This document shows, one piece after another, positions 4,944 through 5,423 of a stretch of 5,423 nucleotides of DNA; position 1 is the stretch's first letter; every line of letters begins with the position of its first letter. The stretch lies in contig CANQZS010000127.1 of assembly GCA_947628385.1 (NCBI GenBank), forward strand, positions 1-5,423, in the 5' to 3' direction. This DNA comes from an uncultured Clostridia bacterium (GTDB lineage: Bacteria > Bacillota > Clostridia > Oscillospirales > Ruminococcaceae). The translations under genes were made by a program, and so were the position numbers. Under the pieces are notes generated by a model. That model worked only from the letters and a program-made list of their open reading frames with translations, did not search any database and was not told the origin of the DNA.

Positions 4944-5423
4944 GCGAACACCTCCCTGAAAAGCGCGTCAACTGATTTCCCGTGCTGCTCGCGGATCTCA
5001 TCAACGGTGGAATGAAGAGTAATATTTCCGTATTTCAGAAAGATCACATCGTCGAGTACATTTTCCACATCGCTTATAAGGTGTGTTGAGATCAATACCG
5101 ACGCGTTTTCATTGAAATTTGAAATAATTGTTTTCAGGATATAATCGCGGGCGGCGGGATCAACGCCGCCGATAGGCTCGTCTAAAAGATACAGCTCCGC
5201 ATTTCTGTTCATAACAAGGATAAGCTGGACTTTTTCACGAGTTCCTTTGGACATGGTGCGGAGCTTTTCAGAAGGCTGTATGTTAAGCCTTTTAAGCATA
5301 TCCAGAGCAGTCTCCACGCTGAAATCTTCGTAAAAATCCTTGAAAAAATTCAGCGTCTGCTGTACCGTCATCCAGTCGCTGAGGTACGTTCTTTCCGGAA
5401 GATAGGAAACTATCTTTTTTGTT
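4937..5423 (-). CDS. ABC transporter ATP-binding protein, N-terminal part outside the window
   Basis: Nucleotide-binding subunit that powers the adjoining permease. The frame runs open through the right edge, reading KKIVSYLPERTYLSDW before the Met at 5371; that Met sits inside the MTVQQTLNFF segment that normally follows the Q-loop region, so it is not the start. Walker A lies beyond the window. Seen here, numbering from Met 5371: a degenerate signature MSKGTREKVQL at 40-50 (in place of LSGGQ, common in this branch of small two-gene exporters), Walker B LYLLDEP at 60-66 with catalytic Glu65, D-loop GGVDP at 68-72, and H-switch His97 in LISTHL. The C-terminus is short, without an extra domain. 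The TAA stop at 4937-4939 overlaps the permease GTG. It is probably the head, or near the head, of the minus-strand operon, but the promoter cannot be seen. Confidence 0.92.
   Translation of the reverse strand, partial: TKKIVSYLPERTYLSDWMTVQQTLNFFKDFYEDFSVETALDMLKRLNIQPSEKLRTMSKGTREKVQLILVMNRNAELYLLDEPIGGVDPAARDYILKTIISNFNENASVLISTHLISDVENVLDDVIFLKYGNITLHSTVDEIREQHGKSVDALFREVFAC
4951..4957 (-). promoter_or_regulatory. Ribosome binding site of the permease inside the ATPase gene
   Basis: Minus-strand AGGGAGG within the last codons of the ATPase gene, seven bases before the GTG at 4943. It supports the non-ATG start and the overlapping arrangement of the two transporter genes. Confidence 0.8.

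Noticed and set aside
5399..5420. Hairpin AAGATAG-GAAA-CTATCTT followed by T residues on the plus strand
   Set aside because: The stem is mostly A/T and lies inside the ABC ATPase coding sequence on the antisense strand; too weak to call a terminator.

Overview
The window reads as an ordinary chromosomal stretch from a low-to-moderate GC Bacillota, most likely a Clostridia/Oscillospirales (Ruminococcus-like) anaerobe. This placement is inferred from the gene families: a DUF896/YnzC small protein, a stand-alone PduL-type phosphotransacylase, an orphan NspC, an adenosylhomocysteinase of the archaeal/Thermotoga type, and strong GGAGG-like ribosome binding sites. No species marker such as rRNA is present. 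The gene content is housekeeping or metabolic. I see no mobile element, CRISPR array, tRNA, rRNA, phage gene or defence cassette, and no convincing undescribed system.

Left part, plus strand (1-1681): the 3' end of a YbaK/EbsC-type Cys-tRNA(Pro) deacylase gene, then almost immediately a complete adenosylhomocysteinase gene. The two look co-transcribed. A hairpin with A/T flanks (about 1691-1726) ends this unit and also the one converging on it from the right.

Right part, minus strand (5423 down to 1742): six co-directional genes. In transcription order they are the C-terminal part of an ABC transporter ATPase (5' end beyond the window), its ABC-2-type permease (7-base overlap), a DUF896 small protein, carboxynorspermidine decarboxylase NspC, a probable DUF3783 protein, and a PduL-type phosphate acyltransferase. 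The first five are spaced by about 16 bases or less and are probably one operon. The last follows a 96-base gap that holds a near-consensus sigma-A promoter (TTGACT, 17 bases, TATACT), so it can be expressed on its own.

Functionally, adenosylhomocysteinase clears the S-adenosylhomocysteine left by methylation. NspC performs the last step of the carboxyspermidine/carboxynorspermidine route to polyamines, which does not use S-adenosylmethionine; its dehydrogenase partner is absent here. PduL interconverts acyl-CoA and acyl-phosphate for acetate or propionate metabolism; no acetate kinase lies in the window. Points for a second look are mostly start-site corrections (adenosylhomocysteinase at a TTG, DUF896 eight codons inside the longest frame), the translation signal of nspC, and a terminator-like hairpin antisense to the DUF896 gene.
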